Source: Cryptomeria japonica
Taxonomy: Eukaryota; Streptophyta; Pinopsida; Cupressales; Cupressaceae
NCBI RefSeq assembly: GCF_030272615.1
Contig: NC_081410.1
Span: forward strand, 253,067,533-253,131,532
DNA length: 64,000 bases
Reading direction: 5' to 3'
Made by a program: the position numbers and the translations under genes
Notes under the pieces: model-generated
Database searches by the model: none
What the model was told of the DNA's origin: nothing
What the model saw: the letters and a program-made list of their open reading frames with translations, nothing else
Shown: in pieces, positions 10,171 to 22,534 of the stretch
Layout: the number at the start of each line of letters is the position of its first letter
How positions within the stretch are numbered: the stretch's first letter is position 1

Positions 10171-10414
10171 AGGGGAAGGGGTAAAAATTTCTCATTTGCA
10201 CCTATCTCCCTGGCAATTTGGAGCTCTGATAGTGACCTTTGGCGAATGAGTGAGCAACAATCATCATGGTCGTGCCCATAGTAGATCACCGACTAGATAG
10301 TATCCATTGATACCAGCGGCTAGAGGACAATGGACCACCGGTATGCAAATTCTTAATTCTGCTTTTGATGTATATTTATCATGTTTTTTCAAGCGTCAAA
10401 GTCCAAGGAAGACA

Positions 10415-10690
10415 ATAGCGCTAAACCTGTGTTTTAGCGCTTTTGTCACCTAAAGTAGTGCTATAATGCCACAATGACGCTATATCATAGTAATTTTAGC
10501 GTGTTTGTTCATGTAGTGCCTTTGTAGTATATATATAGTGCTTTGGTAGTTATAGCGCATTTGTGCGCTTGTTGTGTCACTTTTGCTATAAAATAGCATG
10601 ATGGTATAGATTTTGTAGCACTATTGTTGTTATAGCGTGTTTGTATCATAGTAATAGCACCATTGTCAGAAGAGTGGCACGATTGTGATA
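10415..10690 (+). repeat. Degenerate GCGCTA/TAGCGC repeat upstream of the C PMD gene
   Basis: Words such as TAGCGCTAAA, TTTTAGCGCTTTTG, TAGTGCTATAATG, GACGCTATA, TTTTAGCGTGTTTG and TTATAGCGCATTTG recur every 15 to 30 bases in both orientations. This is the same word family as in the leaders of A and C, here in the presumed 5' leader of the antisense gene. Confidence 0.7.
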
Positions 10691-10960
10691 AAATACCCTA
10701 GTGTTAGATAAAATATCACTTGATACCTGTGTTGATTAATTGATTGGTTGTTTTGGTGAATCATAGCAGCCCCGTTGAGATTAGGTCATTGTGATAAATG
10801 CCTGTTGTAGTTTAGGATTGCCATAATTGATTACCTGTTGAGACCCGAAGATACTTGATTAAAAAGTATCTGTTGATAGTCTAGGTTGAAACTTTAGAGA
10901 GTTTGTAGCAAAACAACTGATATTTGTTGATATGTGTAGGAGGATCTTCCCGTCTTACAG
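10691..10960 (+). other. Presumed 5' leader of the PMD gene, no other feature
   Basis: Short stretch between the GCGCTA repeats and the PMD frame. Several TTGAT/CCTGTTGA words recur (10720-10880), but there is no frame or motif I can name. Confidence 0.35.
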
Positions 10961-12856
10961 ATGTAGAAGCAACATCCCGCGACACAACAGCTACGTGAGC
11001 AGTTGTTTGAGGTAGAGATCGATTGTGTATGTGCAACTAGTTTATATGATATGATGTACCTACCCGTGATTTGGATGAATCATGGATTACTGACAGTGTT
11101 GGCTGAGCGATGGCACAAAAAGACATGCTCCTTTCATTTGGCAATGGGAGAGATGACTGTGACACTAGAGGACGTTTGGAGGATACTGAATATCCTGATT
11201 AGAGGGGAGCTTGTGACATATGATCTTTAGCTGGGGATGGTATCCGTATAGAGGATATTTGCCGAGGATACATACATTGAGGATGGCTCTGTGGCATGAG
11301 AGGATATAGCAGTGCTCTATGAGTCCCTACCATTAATATTAGCAGGTATCATCGGGGGTTTTCTTTGCCCCGATCGATGTTCGCATGGATTGGCCATTGG
11401 TTGGGGCCAGGTGATAGAGAAGATGGTGATAGAGGGGACCCACTATGCATGGGGGCCATGTGTATTGGCGCACCTCTATAGGGATTTGCATGAGGCAGTG
11501 TACCGAGAGAGTAGATCACTAGGTGTAGGGATCACTTTGCTACATATCTGGGCTTGGGAGCACTTACCAGTCACATGGCCAATATGTTTGATTTTTAGGG
11601 AGATAGATCAACCCTATGTTTTTATGTATAGAAGTTTGATGACCCAGCCCCATTTGGAGAAGTTGGATTTTTGGTGGCGGGAATTAGATGACTTAGATAC
11701 GGTCATATGGAGGCCTTACATTGACTATGAGGACTGGGAGGATGATGGAGAGGCCTTACCCTATGTATATGTGACTCATTTTTTGATTGGTCATACAAAC
11801 TATGTTGTGGAGAGACAGTTGTCAGGGAGAGTGATGAGATATTTTAGGCAGAGGCAGAGTATGTCGAGGGGTTTTGGGGAGTATGTACGATTAGTGCAGG
11901 ATAGATGGCAGTGGGGGCTAGTTTTTCCCTATGATTAGGCCCTTGCAGAGTTCCAAACATTCCAGGCGAGACCATGGCAGATGAGGCCAGAGATTGTAGA
12001 TGTGGGGGTGACAGAGGATTATACACAGTATTGTGCTGCTCATCCAATTCCACAGATTTCAGATCTTGCAAAGCCCATACCACCATTTGAGGATGACAGA
12101 GCATCGCGATGGAAGAGGAGAGTAGGTAGTGGTGGTAGAGGTTTTGGAGGAGGAGGAGTAGGTGGAGGTGGAGCAGGTGGGGGAGGTTTTGGAGGAGGAG
12201 GAGGAGGTGGAGGTGATGGGGGAGGTGGAGGTGGTGGAGGAGGACAATTACAGAGGAGAGGCAGAGTTGGGCAGCCTTTACGACTGTCACAAGGTCTGCT
12301 GATACAGGGAGTAGTGAGAGAAGGAGGGAGAGATTTCGGTGGTGGAGAGGGTGGTGATGAGGCGATGGAGATGGGACAGGAAGCCATAGGTGGGGGAGAG
12401 GTAGACCTGCAAGAGTTTATGATATTACGGTTGCAGACTCAGCTGACAGTAGCCGAGGCATAGTTGGAGGATAGAGATGTAGAGATTGAATCCAGGGATG
12501 TCCAACTTTTTGCATGGGAGGCTGAGTTGACTGTAGTTGTGTGAGAGAGAGATGATCTAGTGGATAGAGTGAGGGAGCTACAGGATAGAGTTTGAGTTTT
12601 GGAGGGAGAACAGGGAAAGGTTCTGACTGGGGAGGTGCTGAGGGAGATGCGGTAGGTAGGGAAAGAGATTGACTACTGACGTAGATTATATGAGCAGGTT
12701 GTGTCGATTAGTTAGTGAGAGATGAGCTACTCTTAGATGCGGCGGGTGAGATTAGAGCGGTCACAGAAGGTTGAGAGTAGCGGTGGTGTGATGGGTCCTC
12801 CTCAGCAAGATGGTGAGGGTGGTGGGGGAGCAACATCAGGCCAGAGTGTCATTTGA
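10961..12856 (+). pseudogene. Antisense plant mobile domain (PMD) gene of element C
   Basis: One reading frame from ATG 10961 to TGA 12854-12856 (about 631 codons) with no frameshift but about a dozen premature stops, all TAG or TGA (among them 11228, 11249, 11297, 11936, 12461). The N-terminal part has the PMD signature: NHGLLTVLAERWHKKTCSF, then GEMTVTLEDVWRIL, CPDR and WAWEHL. A glycine-rich linker follows (about 12113-12245), then a glutamate/arginine-rich tail that looks coiled-coil. A stop at codon 2 makes the start uncertain. PMD proteins (MAIL1/MAIN type) act in the nucleus in plant transposon silencing; retrotransposon copies have no known role. The gene lies between pol and the 3' LTR, opposite to the element. 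The intact frame phase suggests it was coding until fairly recently. Confidence 0.8.
12113..12245 (+). repeat. GGA/GGT-rich microsatellite coding a poly-glycine linker
   Basis: Runs of GGAGGAGGTGG-type triplets within the PMD frame encode an almost uninterrupted glycine stretch. It keeps the reading frame, which argues that its length changed by whole triplets. Confidence 0.75.
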
Positions 12857-12949
12857 GGTGTTTATATGCATTGTTACATTGTTACTAGACTGATACTTGG
12901 ATGGCTCTTGGTAGAAGACATTTTTAGACATCATTGTACTCTGATACAT

Positions 12950-13960
12950 GTTTCTTTTTTATGCGATATATTATGAGATCTCATTTTTGTGGCGATGATA
13001 TGATATGTATCTATGTGATGATATGTGCACTTTATGTAGGATGATGATATGAGTTATGCTTAGATACATCATATGGAGATGTTTACTTTATAGATGTACA
13101 TGTTGATGATATGATTTCTATATGTATGATATGGATGATTTGCTAACACATGGATGCAGGTTAATAGATGGATGATGCTTTTTTAATGATATTAATGTGT
13201 TGAAATGATGATGATTTATGCTAAATGATGAGATGTAGATAATGAATAATGATATTTGGTAGATAATACTGTACATGTTGAAATGATGAGATGATGATAT
13301 GAGTGACATGAGTAAACTATGCATTTTTTATATGAATCTAAATGAATGAAATGTTTATGAAAATGTCATGTATGCGTTTAAATGAATGCACTAAATGGAT
13401 AGATGAATGTATTTGATGATGGATAAACAAATGTACTTAAATGAATGCACCTAAAGGAGTAAATGAATGTACTTGTTTATTTGATTGCACTTAATAAATA
13501 AAATTAAACTAAATGATAATGAATGCACTAAATGTAACTAAATGATGATGAAGGAATGCACTAAATGATGAAATGAATGCACTTAATAAATAAAATACAA
13601 CTAAATGAATGATTGAACATACATAATGGAAGTAAATGATCATGAATTTATTTTAATGATTAGATTAATGCAACTTAATAATTGAAATGCAACAAATGCA
13701 AATAAATGATATGAAATAATTCAAAATGCAACTAAATGATAATAAAGTCACTTAATCAAAGGAATGAATGCAATGATTTAAAATGCAACTAAATGATAAT
13801 AAATGCACTTGATGCAAGTAAATGATATGAAATGATTTAAAAGGCTACCAAATGAAGGAATGAATGCACTTAATGAAACTAAATGATAATGAATGCACTT
13901 TCACGAGTAAATGAAAGCAACTAAATGATAATGTCATTCCTACATGATACATGAATGTCG
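12950..13960 (+). repeat. Degenerate AAATGAATGCAC minisatellite, element C spacer
   Basis: From about 13320 to 13935 the words AAATGAATGCAC, TTAATAAATAAAA and ACTAAATGATAATG alternate with a period of roughly 30 to 40 bases. From 12950 to 13320 a related GATGATATGA-rich region leads in. It fills most of the gap between the PMD gene and the integrase end. No coding frame. Confidence 0.65.
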
Positions 13961-15322
13961 AGTTGGTGAGAAAATGCAGATATGGAATGGAGATGTGAGA
14001 TGATGTATCAGAGAACTTCATCGTGATTGGACCCAAGAAAAAGTTTATAGGATTATTTTTCTCATAGAAACCTGAATTAATTGCATGTGAACGACATATA
14101 TGAACAATGAATGAGCAAATGGATGGCTGATATGCAACGAAATGCAATATAAACAGATGAGATGAAATGGCAATCCATGGCTTATTCATAGTACTTTAAT
14201 TTTCATCATCAAGCATGGTAGTATCAATCTTGGGCAAGGTATTAGAAACCAAGGTTGAGCGTTTCACCTGTAAGCAAATATCGCAAACAAGGAAAGTTCC
14301 CCCTCCATTCTAGTTCATGTACAAATGGTTGAGGTATATGTTGTAGTCAGTAAGCCATAGTGATCCGTGACTGTATTTTTGTATAAGATCATGTAGCTTA
14401 GTGAACTTCCCACGTAGACACAAATAGTATATGCCCTAGAACTTCATTGGAAAAAGATATCAGGAACCATTCCGACTACTCTAATCACTCGTGGATATCC
14501 TGGAGTAGCATAGGAACCTGATATAAAGAAACAAATAACAAATCAACCAAGTACTTATCAGCCAAACCAAATTTTCTTGTCAAAGAAAATGTTACCATGT
14601 CTTGTTTGTGAGGAAGGATGCATCCTTGTGAAGATGGTTGTGCACAAATGTTTTGATTGGTTGGTTGATTTGATAGGTGGTCATCATTTTGAGTAGCTCA
14701 AAATGTTGTTTTGTGTATTTTGTGATGTGTATGTACAAGGAATAATATACGTTGCAATGTTTTTGATTGATTTTTGACGTTTTTGTCATGTTTTTGGATT
14801 TTGTGAATGTTTGTAAATGTTTTTGGTATTATCTTTAGGACTTTTTGTAAATGTTTTTGGGATTTTTTGAAGATTTTATGAATGTTTTTGGTATTATGTC
14901 AAGATATTTTTGAATGAGAAACTCAATGAATCACAAGCAATGGAGAATCCACTCCCATCAGTAGGTTTAAACACATTTGCCCCTAGTTAGATGTCCTGAT
15001 GAAAGCGTGATGCGAGACACATGAAGTAACAACCCTAATTGTAGATCAATAACAAGCCATGGTATAAACGATGGCTGAATAGATGTGATTGCAACAAGTC
15101 TGAAAGACAATGGAGCCATATCCTTTATGAATGGTTCCTATTTGCCAGGTTTTCACCACCGTACTTACCCAAGGCACCACCGAAGTGGTTTTCATTGTTT
15201 GGATGAATGATTTTTATTTACTATTTTCTTGATTTTTTGTATTTTTTGTATTTTGTTTAGGACTATTTTTTGAATGTTTTTGGTATTTTCTGATATTGGA
15301 TGAGCCTAATTCTCTGCACAAC
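13961..15322. other. Spacer between minisatellite and integrase end, element C
   Basis: No supported gene. A T/G-rich array at about 14760-14910 and 15225-15290 repeats words like GTAAATGTTTTTGG and GAATGTTTTTGGTATT with a period near 30. The remainder is unique AT-rich sequence. Confidence 0.45.
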
Positions 15323-16400
15323 TTATGTATGAAACCTTTTGAGATGCATTTTGTTGATCAGATCTACTAGTGGTTCTCCTTCTGAAGTAGCTAACTGATA
15401 TGCCCCAAACCCAAAGATGACAGTGATGACATATGGACCCAACCAATTGGATTCAAATTTTCCCTGGTGTTCTCTATTTGGTTGATTGCAAGGATTCTCC
15501 CTAAGAACAAGATCTCCTACTTCAAATGTGCAAGGTTTGACCCTATGATTGTAGCTTTTTCTCATGCACTGTTGATAGGCTTTTAGGTGGTTGTAGGTAG
15601 CTTTTCACTTTTCATCAAGTAGTTCCAAGTTCTAAAGACGTGAGACTCGGTATTCTTCATCATTTATTAGTTTGTGCAATGAGACTCGTAGAGATGGTAA
15701 TTCAACCTCAATAGGCAAGATGGCTTTTTCCCCATAAACCAGTGAGTAGGGGATTGTGCCTGTAGGGGTTCGAATGCTAGTTCGATATGCCCATAGTATT
15801 GGATTCAAAAGAATGTGCCAATCACAACCAACATAATTGACTATCTTTTTGAGGATCCTCAATATATTCTTATTGGATGCTTTGGCTTGACCATTGCCTT
15901 GTGGGTAATATGGGGTGGAAAATGGTGTTGGATATGAAACTTCTCACAGAGTTCACGAACATCTTGATTTTTGAAAGGGAGTATGTTATCTGTGATGATG
16001 GACATGGGTACACCATACCAACAAATGATGTAATTGAGGATGAATGTGGCGATTTGCTTGTCGGTGACTTGGGTGAGTGGAACGACTTCGATCCACTTTG
16101 TAAAGTATTATGTGGCAGTAATGATACATTTATGACCATTGGATGAAGATGGATGGATTTTACCCACAAGGTCAAGTCCCCATTCACAAAAGGGCCATGG
16201 TGTTGTGTTAGGTTGTAATTCCTGTGCTGGGCATGTATCAGATCTCTATGAACTTGGCACTTCTTTCACTTTCTGACAAAGTAGTAGGAGTATTTTTCCA
16301 TGGAGGGCCAATAGTATCTGACTCACATGATTTTCTTTTCTAGTGAAGGACTGCTTGAGTGAGCCCCACAAATTCCTTCATGTACCTCTTCCAAGGCTTG
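15323..16400 (-). pseudogene. Integrase of element C, degraded
   Basis: The minus strand encodes the integrase core and C-terminal part in at least two frames. Recognisable pieces: YFTKWIEVVPLTQVTDKQ, ITDN followed by FKNQDV, then the GNG motif near the catalytic Glu, LWAYRTSIRTPTG, YGEKAILPIEVELPSLR, and at the end KFESNWLGPYVI with AYQL. A stop codon stands where integrases of this type carry the first acidic catalytic residue (before YFTKW), and the usual Glu position reads A in QAKASNK. The frame ends at TGA 15323. The enzyme would insert element DNA into chromosomes; this copy is dead. No chromodomain is visible, as expected for Tat-type elements. Confidence 0.8.
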
Positions 16401-17070
16401 TGTTATCTCATCTTGTTCCAAACATCAAAGGAGAGTACCATCAAGAGTTCGTCTGTATATGGTTTTGACAATGATGGTATATTTAGTGGTTTGGCAGATA
16501 AAGGTTTTTCGTTGGTTGTTTGATTGGTTAGGGGGAAGTGTGTGATCACATAGGTAAGTGAAAAAATCATTGTACCATGGGGAGTCGGAACAAACAAGGT
16601 GACATATCATTTCAGATTCTGGGATATCATAAGTAGGGATCCAAAGCTATTCTGCCAAGAACTCATAGTGTGTCAAATTTTGTAGAAGATCTAGGAGAGA
16701 TGCAATTGTAGCCATTGCATTGGCAACTCGATTCTGATCGCTTGGTACTTGCTCAAATGTGATAATTATAAATGATTCTTTGAAACTATCCACCATCCTT
16801 TTGTATGACATGAGCTTATTATCCTTTGTTTGGTATTCATCAGTGACTTGTCGGATGACTAGCTGGGAATCTCTATATACTTGTAGCTCTTTTAGATTAA
16901 ATTGTATGGCCAATATGAGTCCTGTGATCATGAAAATTTCTTCATCCGAAAAGTTGGAAATAAGAGGATGGTCGCCTTTGAGTGGTGCATCAGCCAACTG
17001 ATCTGCAATAACCTATCCCTTGATATCTTTGCGGTCCATATACTCAATATCAAATTCACTCAGGATCATA
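16401..17070 (-). pseudogene. Second (archaeal-type) RNase H of element C, truncated
   Basis: A frame at 16997-16647 matches the C-terminal two thirds of an RNase HI fold: LKELQVYRDSQLVIRQVTDE, then YQTKDNKLMSYKRMVDSFK, ending in an EQVPSDQNRVANAMA region typical of this domain. The N-terminal strand with the first catalytic Asp (YFDGS in element D at about 55955) is missing. A second RNase H between RT-RNase H and integrase is the accepted mark of the Tat lineage. The linker toward integrase (16401-16646) is broken by stops. Confidence 0.75.
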
Positions 17071-18400
17071 ACCCATTTGGCCAAGAGGCCTGTCAATGCT
17101 TCCTTGCTGAGTAGGTACTTGAGTGGATCTATCTTGGAAATAAGTTGTACTTTGTGCATTAACATGTAGTGCCTTAATTTGGTGGCTGCCAAGATAATTG
17201 CTAGGCAAGCTCGCTCAATAGGTGTGGAATTGAGTTCATAGCCTACCAGTGTTCGAGAGATGTAGTAGACAACACATTATTTTCCTTTTGTATTATGTTG
17301 TGCCAAAAATACTCCTAATGCCATGGTTGTAGCTAAAATGTATAATAATAGAGGTCTGCTTGGATCTGGTGGAATCAACAATGGTGTATTCATTAGGTAG
17401 TCTTTAAGAATTTGGAATGCTTGCTAGCATATTGCATCCCATTGAAAGAGGATATTTTTATGTAATAGATGGGTGAAGGCCTGACATTTATTAACCAATT
17501 GTGCAATGAACCACCGAATGGATTGTAGCTGCCCTTGTAATGTCTTCAACTGACTGATATTCTTTGGAGGTGGCATGTCCATGATTGCCTTGACTTTCGC
17601 TAGATGTACCTCAATGCCTTTACTTGAGACAAGTTATCTTAAGAGCTTCCTGAAAGTTACTCCAAAGACACATGTCTTTGGATTGAGATGAACGTGGTAT
17701 TGTTCTAATTTGTTCAATATTTTATCCAGTACTGCAAGATGACCTTCTCTTGTTAATGATTTAGCTAGTAAATCATCCACATAATCTTTCATTATTGCAT
17801 GCATCATATCGTGAAATATGGTATTCATGGCTCTTTGATATGTTTCCCCTGCATTCTTTAGACCAAATGGCATCACATTCCAACAATATGTTCCCCATGG
17901 ACATGTGAAAGCAGTTTTGTGTTGATCCTCTGGAGCAATTTTAATATGGTTGTACCTTGAAAAGCCATCCATAAGAGAAAGCATTGCATGACCTGCTGCT
18001 AGATCGATAATCATGTTGATGTTTGGTAAGGGGAAGTCATCTTTAGGACATTCTTTGTTTAAATATCTAAAATCTGTATAGATATAGATGCCCCCATTAG
18101 GTTTACCAATAGGTACAATATTGGAGGTCCACTCTGCATAATCAATTGGTCTGATGAAACCAACATCCAAGAGATTTTTAAGTTCAACCTTGACAAGAAT
18201 GACAATCTATGGGTGCATATTTCTAAGGTTTTGTTTGACGGGTTTAGCTCCTTCTGCTATAGTTAGGTGATGCATGACCAAATTTGGATCTAAGTCAGGC
18301 ATGTCTGCATAAGACCATGCAAAGTTGATTTGGCACTTCTAGAAGAATTCCACAAATTTTGGCTATTCTTCAGGAGTTAATAGAGATGCCAAATGTATTT
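17071..18400 (-). pseudogene. Reverse transcriptase and RNase H of element C, degraded
   Basis: The RT core is open from 18170 to 17634: LLDVGFIRPI-type start, YLNKECPKDDFPLPNI, SLMDGFSRYNHIKIAPEDQ, then TFCPWGT-like and MPFGLKNAGETYQRAM, and the catalytic YVDD in KDYVDDLLAKS. The upstream part (18400-18171) shows NLVMHHLTIAEGAKPVKQ with a stop. Downstream, the RNase H region (17630-17071) is full of stops but keeps words like FNGMQYA and the KYLLSK-like region. The enzyme would copy element RNA in the virus-like particle. It pairs closely with the RT of D. Confidence 0.85.
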
Positions 18401-18410
18401 TGTGAGGAGT

Positions 18411-20477
18411 CTAAGGAGTCCCCACATTGAATTCTTTTGTTTCTTCTATTAGGATGGTTGATCTCTCCCGATTCATACTAAAGGGGAGGATGTCAAACCT
18501 TTCATCCTCAGGCACCTCGTAGAGATTTTCACCTTTGGATACGCTCTTTGTTTTTACTTTTTTGGGATCGAAAAGTGCCATTGTGTGGTTTTCACTAGAA
18601 GATCCATGCTTTATTGTTATGTTTTTGCAATTGAAAGGTTTGGCATCTACCCAAAAGTATGATGTGTTGTTAAGTTCAATGGAAAATCCAACTTTATGAT
18701 CCCCTCTTGGTATGTTATCCCATAATTCTAGAAAGTCTACGAGTGCCTCATCGTTTTGGAAATGGTCAAGGCATGGGGGATTTGGTTGGTTCCATTCAAT
18801 GAGTTCGGGATGAATGATAGGCATTACTTCATCGATTAAGTTAAGTTTGTAGGGGGCATCAGTGAGGGTTAATATGGAGGCATGAAGTTCATCAATGGTA
18901 CTCTCCTTGTCAGATTCGGGCCCAGGATTTGATGTAGGGCCTGTGGAAGTTTCTTCTAGCTTAGGAACCTAGATAGTTTTAATCCATGCTTCTCTATAAA
19001 TTGGGATATCCTTATGAGATGGTGGAGGTGATGTACTTTTGGAGGTGGGATTGTTGGTGCTGTTGGTGTTGCTGGTGCTCCTAGTGAGGCTGCTGGTGCT
19101 ACAGATATAGTCAAGGATTGTATCCTTGGATTAATTGGCTAATGCACATATTTGTTGTGTTTTCCTTTGAATTGAAGCTTAGGAAGAAATTCTTTTTGAA
19201 AACCTACTCCAGTTTTATCTCTTGGTTTCAACTCAGGTTGTAAGGGCTCTTGTCATCCTTGCTTGCAAGGTCCCAAAGCACTATTTCCATCATAGATCAT
19301 TCTTTGCATTATAGTGAAGCCTTTGCCATATTTGTCAGTGGGGAGCTTAGCCTTTGGGCTTTCTTTATTGGGAGGGTTTGTGTAGATCCATTCTGTCAGG
19401 TCTTCATCCATGGTTTCCTCCTCTTGACTTTTACAAGGGGTGAATTGTGCCAAAGTGCAAGTTCTTTTGGCTAGTGGTGTTTGAAGTAAACCTTGGGGTT
19501 TGCCATGAGTTCTAGGGGATGTGAGTAACTTCTCAACACAAAAGAGTTGGCTAAGATTATGTTCACTAGGACCTTCCTCAACTATTTTCATTTTCAATTT
19601 CTCCTTCTTTGGTGTAGGGGTTGTTAAGCTAGAAAGAGAGGATGGATTAACATATGATGACTTCTCTGTTGTTAGGTACGGTGATCTCTAGCTGATGGTG
19701 AATATTATTACAATATGCAAATGGATTAGAATCACTGAGGATCATAATTTCTACCCCATTATGTGGAAACTTGATACATTGGTGATAGGTAGATGGAATG
19801 ACTTGCATGGCATGTATCCAAGGTCTTCCTAACAAGAGATTGTATGGCAAAGGAAGGTCTATAACTTGGCAAACTATATGCTTCATCACTGGCCCAACCC
19901 TGATGGGTAATATAATAGCTCCTCTGGAAGAACGTTCTACATCATCATATGCTTTGATGGTTATTTTCTTGCCGACATCCACTAATTTTATTGCATAACC
20001 CAATGTTGTGACTAACTGCAAGGTGCACATGTTTAAGCCGACTCCATTGTCAATCAAGACTCTCTTGATTCTATGTTGGTTTAGAAATCCTTCAATATGG
20101 AGGGAGGAATTATGGGGTTGTTGGAAGGATGTGTTGTCACTTTAAGTAAAAGTGAGACATGGTGATAACTTTACACTACCAACCATGGCTTGAAACTGAT
20201 CTGTGTTGAGGTTGGCAGGGACAAACGCTTCTTGAAGAGCTCGATCCAAGATTGTTTTATGTGAGGGGGATAAGTGTAAAAGATCTAATATGGAGATGAG
20301 GGTTGGAATCTTATCCAATTTCTCTACAAGATTATATTGTTTGGGGAGGGGTGTCGTTCCTTGTGGTGCCACTCGAATAATAATCTTGCTATGACGCGTA
20401 ACAACATTGCATGTAGGATTTGGATCTTTTATGGTAAGAGTTGCAACTTGTTCATCCGCATCATAAAGGTGATTCAC
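18411..20477 (-). pseudogene. Protease region and protease-RT linker of element C, degraded
   Basis: The protease frame (20057-19647, with N-terminal extension 20477-20142) has IDNGVGLNM in place of the usual D-S/T-G, and the C-terminal strand NLLLGRPWIHAMQVIPSTYH followed by QCIKFPH. This matches element D almost word for word. Between protease and RT lies a long linker (19640-18411) of low conservation. An open piece at 18824-18411 has KGENLYEVPEDERFDILP, also found in D at 53060-53120. Protease would cut the Gag-Pol polyprotein. The DNG in place of D-S/T-G, plus several stops, make this copy inactive. Confidence 0.75.
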
Positions 20478-20559
20478 AGTATAATTGTATGTAGCTTGTG
20501 TGTAATTGGTTGTGGTATATGTGTTTCTCTTTGAGGTGGAAGGATCCCTTTGATCATGT

Positions 20560-22105
20560 GATGGAAGTGGATTCTTGAAAATTAAGTGATCATCATTGGA
20601 TTTTTTTGGGTCATGTCCCTCAATTTTGATTTCTCCTTTATCAATTAGATCCTGAACAAGATCTTTTAACCGATGGCAATTGCTTGTTTTATGCCCTCTT
20701 GGTGAAATTCACAATGTTCGTGATCTCGCCACCATTGCAGCTTGAATTGAGGCTCATAATTGGATGTTTTTGGTAAGGTCACCAGATTGGAGGATATTAA
20801 TTGGTGTAAGATTGTCTTGATAGGTTCCCTTAAGGGTGTATATGTGAATTTTGTCTTGTAGTTTTGTTGCTTTTTTTTTGGTTCCTCTTGTTGTTTATTG
20901 CGATCTTGATTTGGTGGATTATTGATGGGGTTGTTGTTAGGAGGGGGGTTTTGTCCTGCAAACGTGACCACAGGTTGTGCAATTTTCACTGTTCTTGCGT
21001 CCACTATCCTATCATTGACAACATTCTTGTTTTTGTTCCAAAATTTTTGTTTGTCACTATTATAGTGTGGACAAGGACCATCTTTTTTTTCATTATAAAT
21101 TTTGATAAGTCCCTTTTTGATGAGGGCTCTTTCACATTTGAGCCCTTGAGTTATCATTTCTTCAAAGGATTTTGTGCCCTTCATGTCCAAATCAAATTCC
21201 ATTTCATCATTTAAGTTGGAAATGAAACTTCCCACTAATTCTTTCTCAGGTAGATGAAGGGAGCGTGTGCTAGATAGTTGTCTCCACCGTTGTAAGAAAG
21301 TTGAGAACAATTCCCCAGTTTTTGTTTTGTGTTGCACAAATCTGCCATGGTGACGTCACATTCTATGTTGTGCGTATAATGAGAGATGAAGTTTTGGACC
21401 AGTTCTTCAAATGTTCTAATACCACCCGACACTCATGAAAGACATTGTGTGGTTGTGCCTCCCAAACTTTGAGGAAAGAGGCGCATTAGATATGTGTCCT
21501 CATAGGTCACCTCTAAGCAAGCAGAGTGAAATTCTCACACATGGTCCCTAGGATCTCCTTTGCCTCTATATTTTTCAAATTTGGGTGTTTCGAACCCTTG
21601 GGAAAAAGTTGGCATAAGCATGTTCCTAAAAAGGATAGGTACAAATGTCATTAAGTGAGAGTATTTGGTCTTCACACCACTGTTCAATTGTTGGGTGAGA
21701 TTTTCTACTTGTTGCCTCAACATGTCTATATCTGAAGGAGGAGAAGGAGGAGGTGGAGGATTCCTTTGATAATTAGGGTCATAGAGGAAGTAGTCTCTAC
21801 CTCCTCCACCTTCATGATGGCTATGTTGATCAGATGCTTGTCATAATTGTGTTGTATCAAACTTGGAGGGAAGTTTGGCACCCTCTTGAGCGAGTCTCAA
21901 GAAATGAGCATTGGCATTGTTTCTAAGAATTTCATCAAAGAGTCTATTGAATTTTGGATTGTGCTCTTTCTATATCTTCTAGAGTTGGAGTGTTGGGTTC
22001 TTCATCATTAGTTCTTCCTCCAAAGGCCTCATGAAAATCGTTGAGGTTTTCTTCCTCCTCTTCAACTTCTAGTTGTCAGTTTCTCATTGATCTTGTTTGA
22101 GCCAT
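20560..22105 (-). pseudogene. Gag of element C, degraded
   Basis: Begins at ATG 22105 (MAQTRSMRN). It continues through FETPKFEKYRGKGDPRDHV (21723-21535), GGIRTFEELVQNFISHYTHN (21432-21235) and, after a frameshift, GELFSTFLQRWRQL in the 223-codon frame 21337-20666. The segment order is that of the Retrotrans_gag domain. A zinc-knuckle-like remnant (CEFHQEG) sits at the end, followed by a frameshift. Gag would form the virus-like particle and bind element RNA. The matching D segments are at 48500-49380. Confidence 0.8.
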
Positions 22106-22534
22106 GGTTTAAAAGTTGATTTTTGTGAAAATGACTATGAGGTGGTGATTAAATGTTTGATGGAGGACAAGTTTTTGTGAAATGTTTGGTGGAAGATAGA
22201 TCTATAATACTGAAGGTTGGATGTCAACAGAGTTCTTTGTGAATTTCTTTTGTGTTTTTCAACAATTTGATGTGATGGGGCATAGCAAGGTTTGAGATGT
22301 GTTACAATCCAAGGTACCTAGTAATGAGAAGATGCACTCATAAACTAGTTTTAACCTATCTAGATGTGTAGAAATGCCTCTTAAGATGATTGATCCTAGA
22401 TGTAGATAGACCCTAAAATGATTTGTTGGTTTGTTTAAGCAATATATGAAAGGACTAAGGACAAGACCTCTTTGTGTTGAGAGTTGAGTGAATTTGTGAT
22501 GTTTGGATGTGAAAGTGGATAGAATATGTGTTTC

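Noticed and set aside
12040-12387. Proline-rich open frame on the minus strand
   Set aside because: It is the complement of the glycine-rich microsatellite in the PMD frame. No independent evidence.
15877-16146. Plus-strand frame over the C integrase
   Set aside because: Shadow of the integrase coding on the minus strand.
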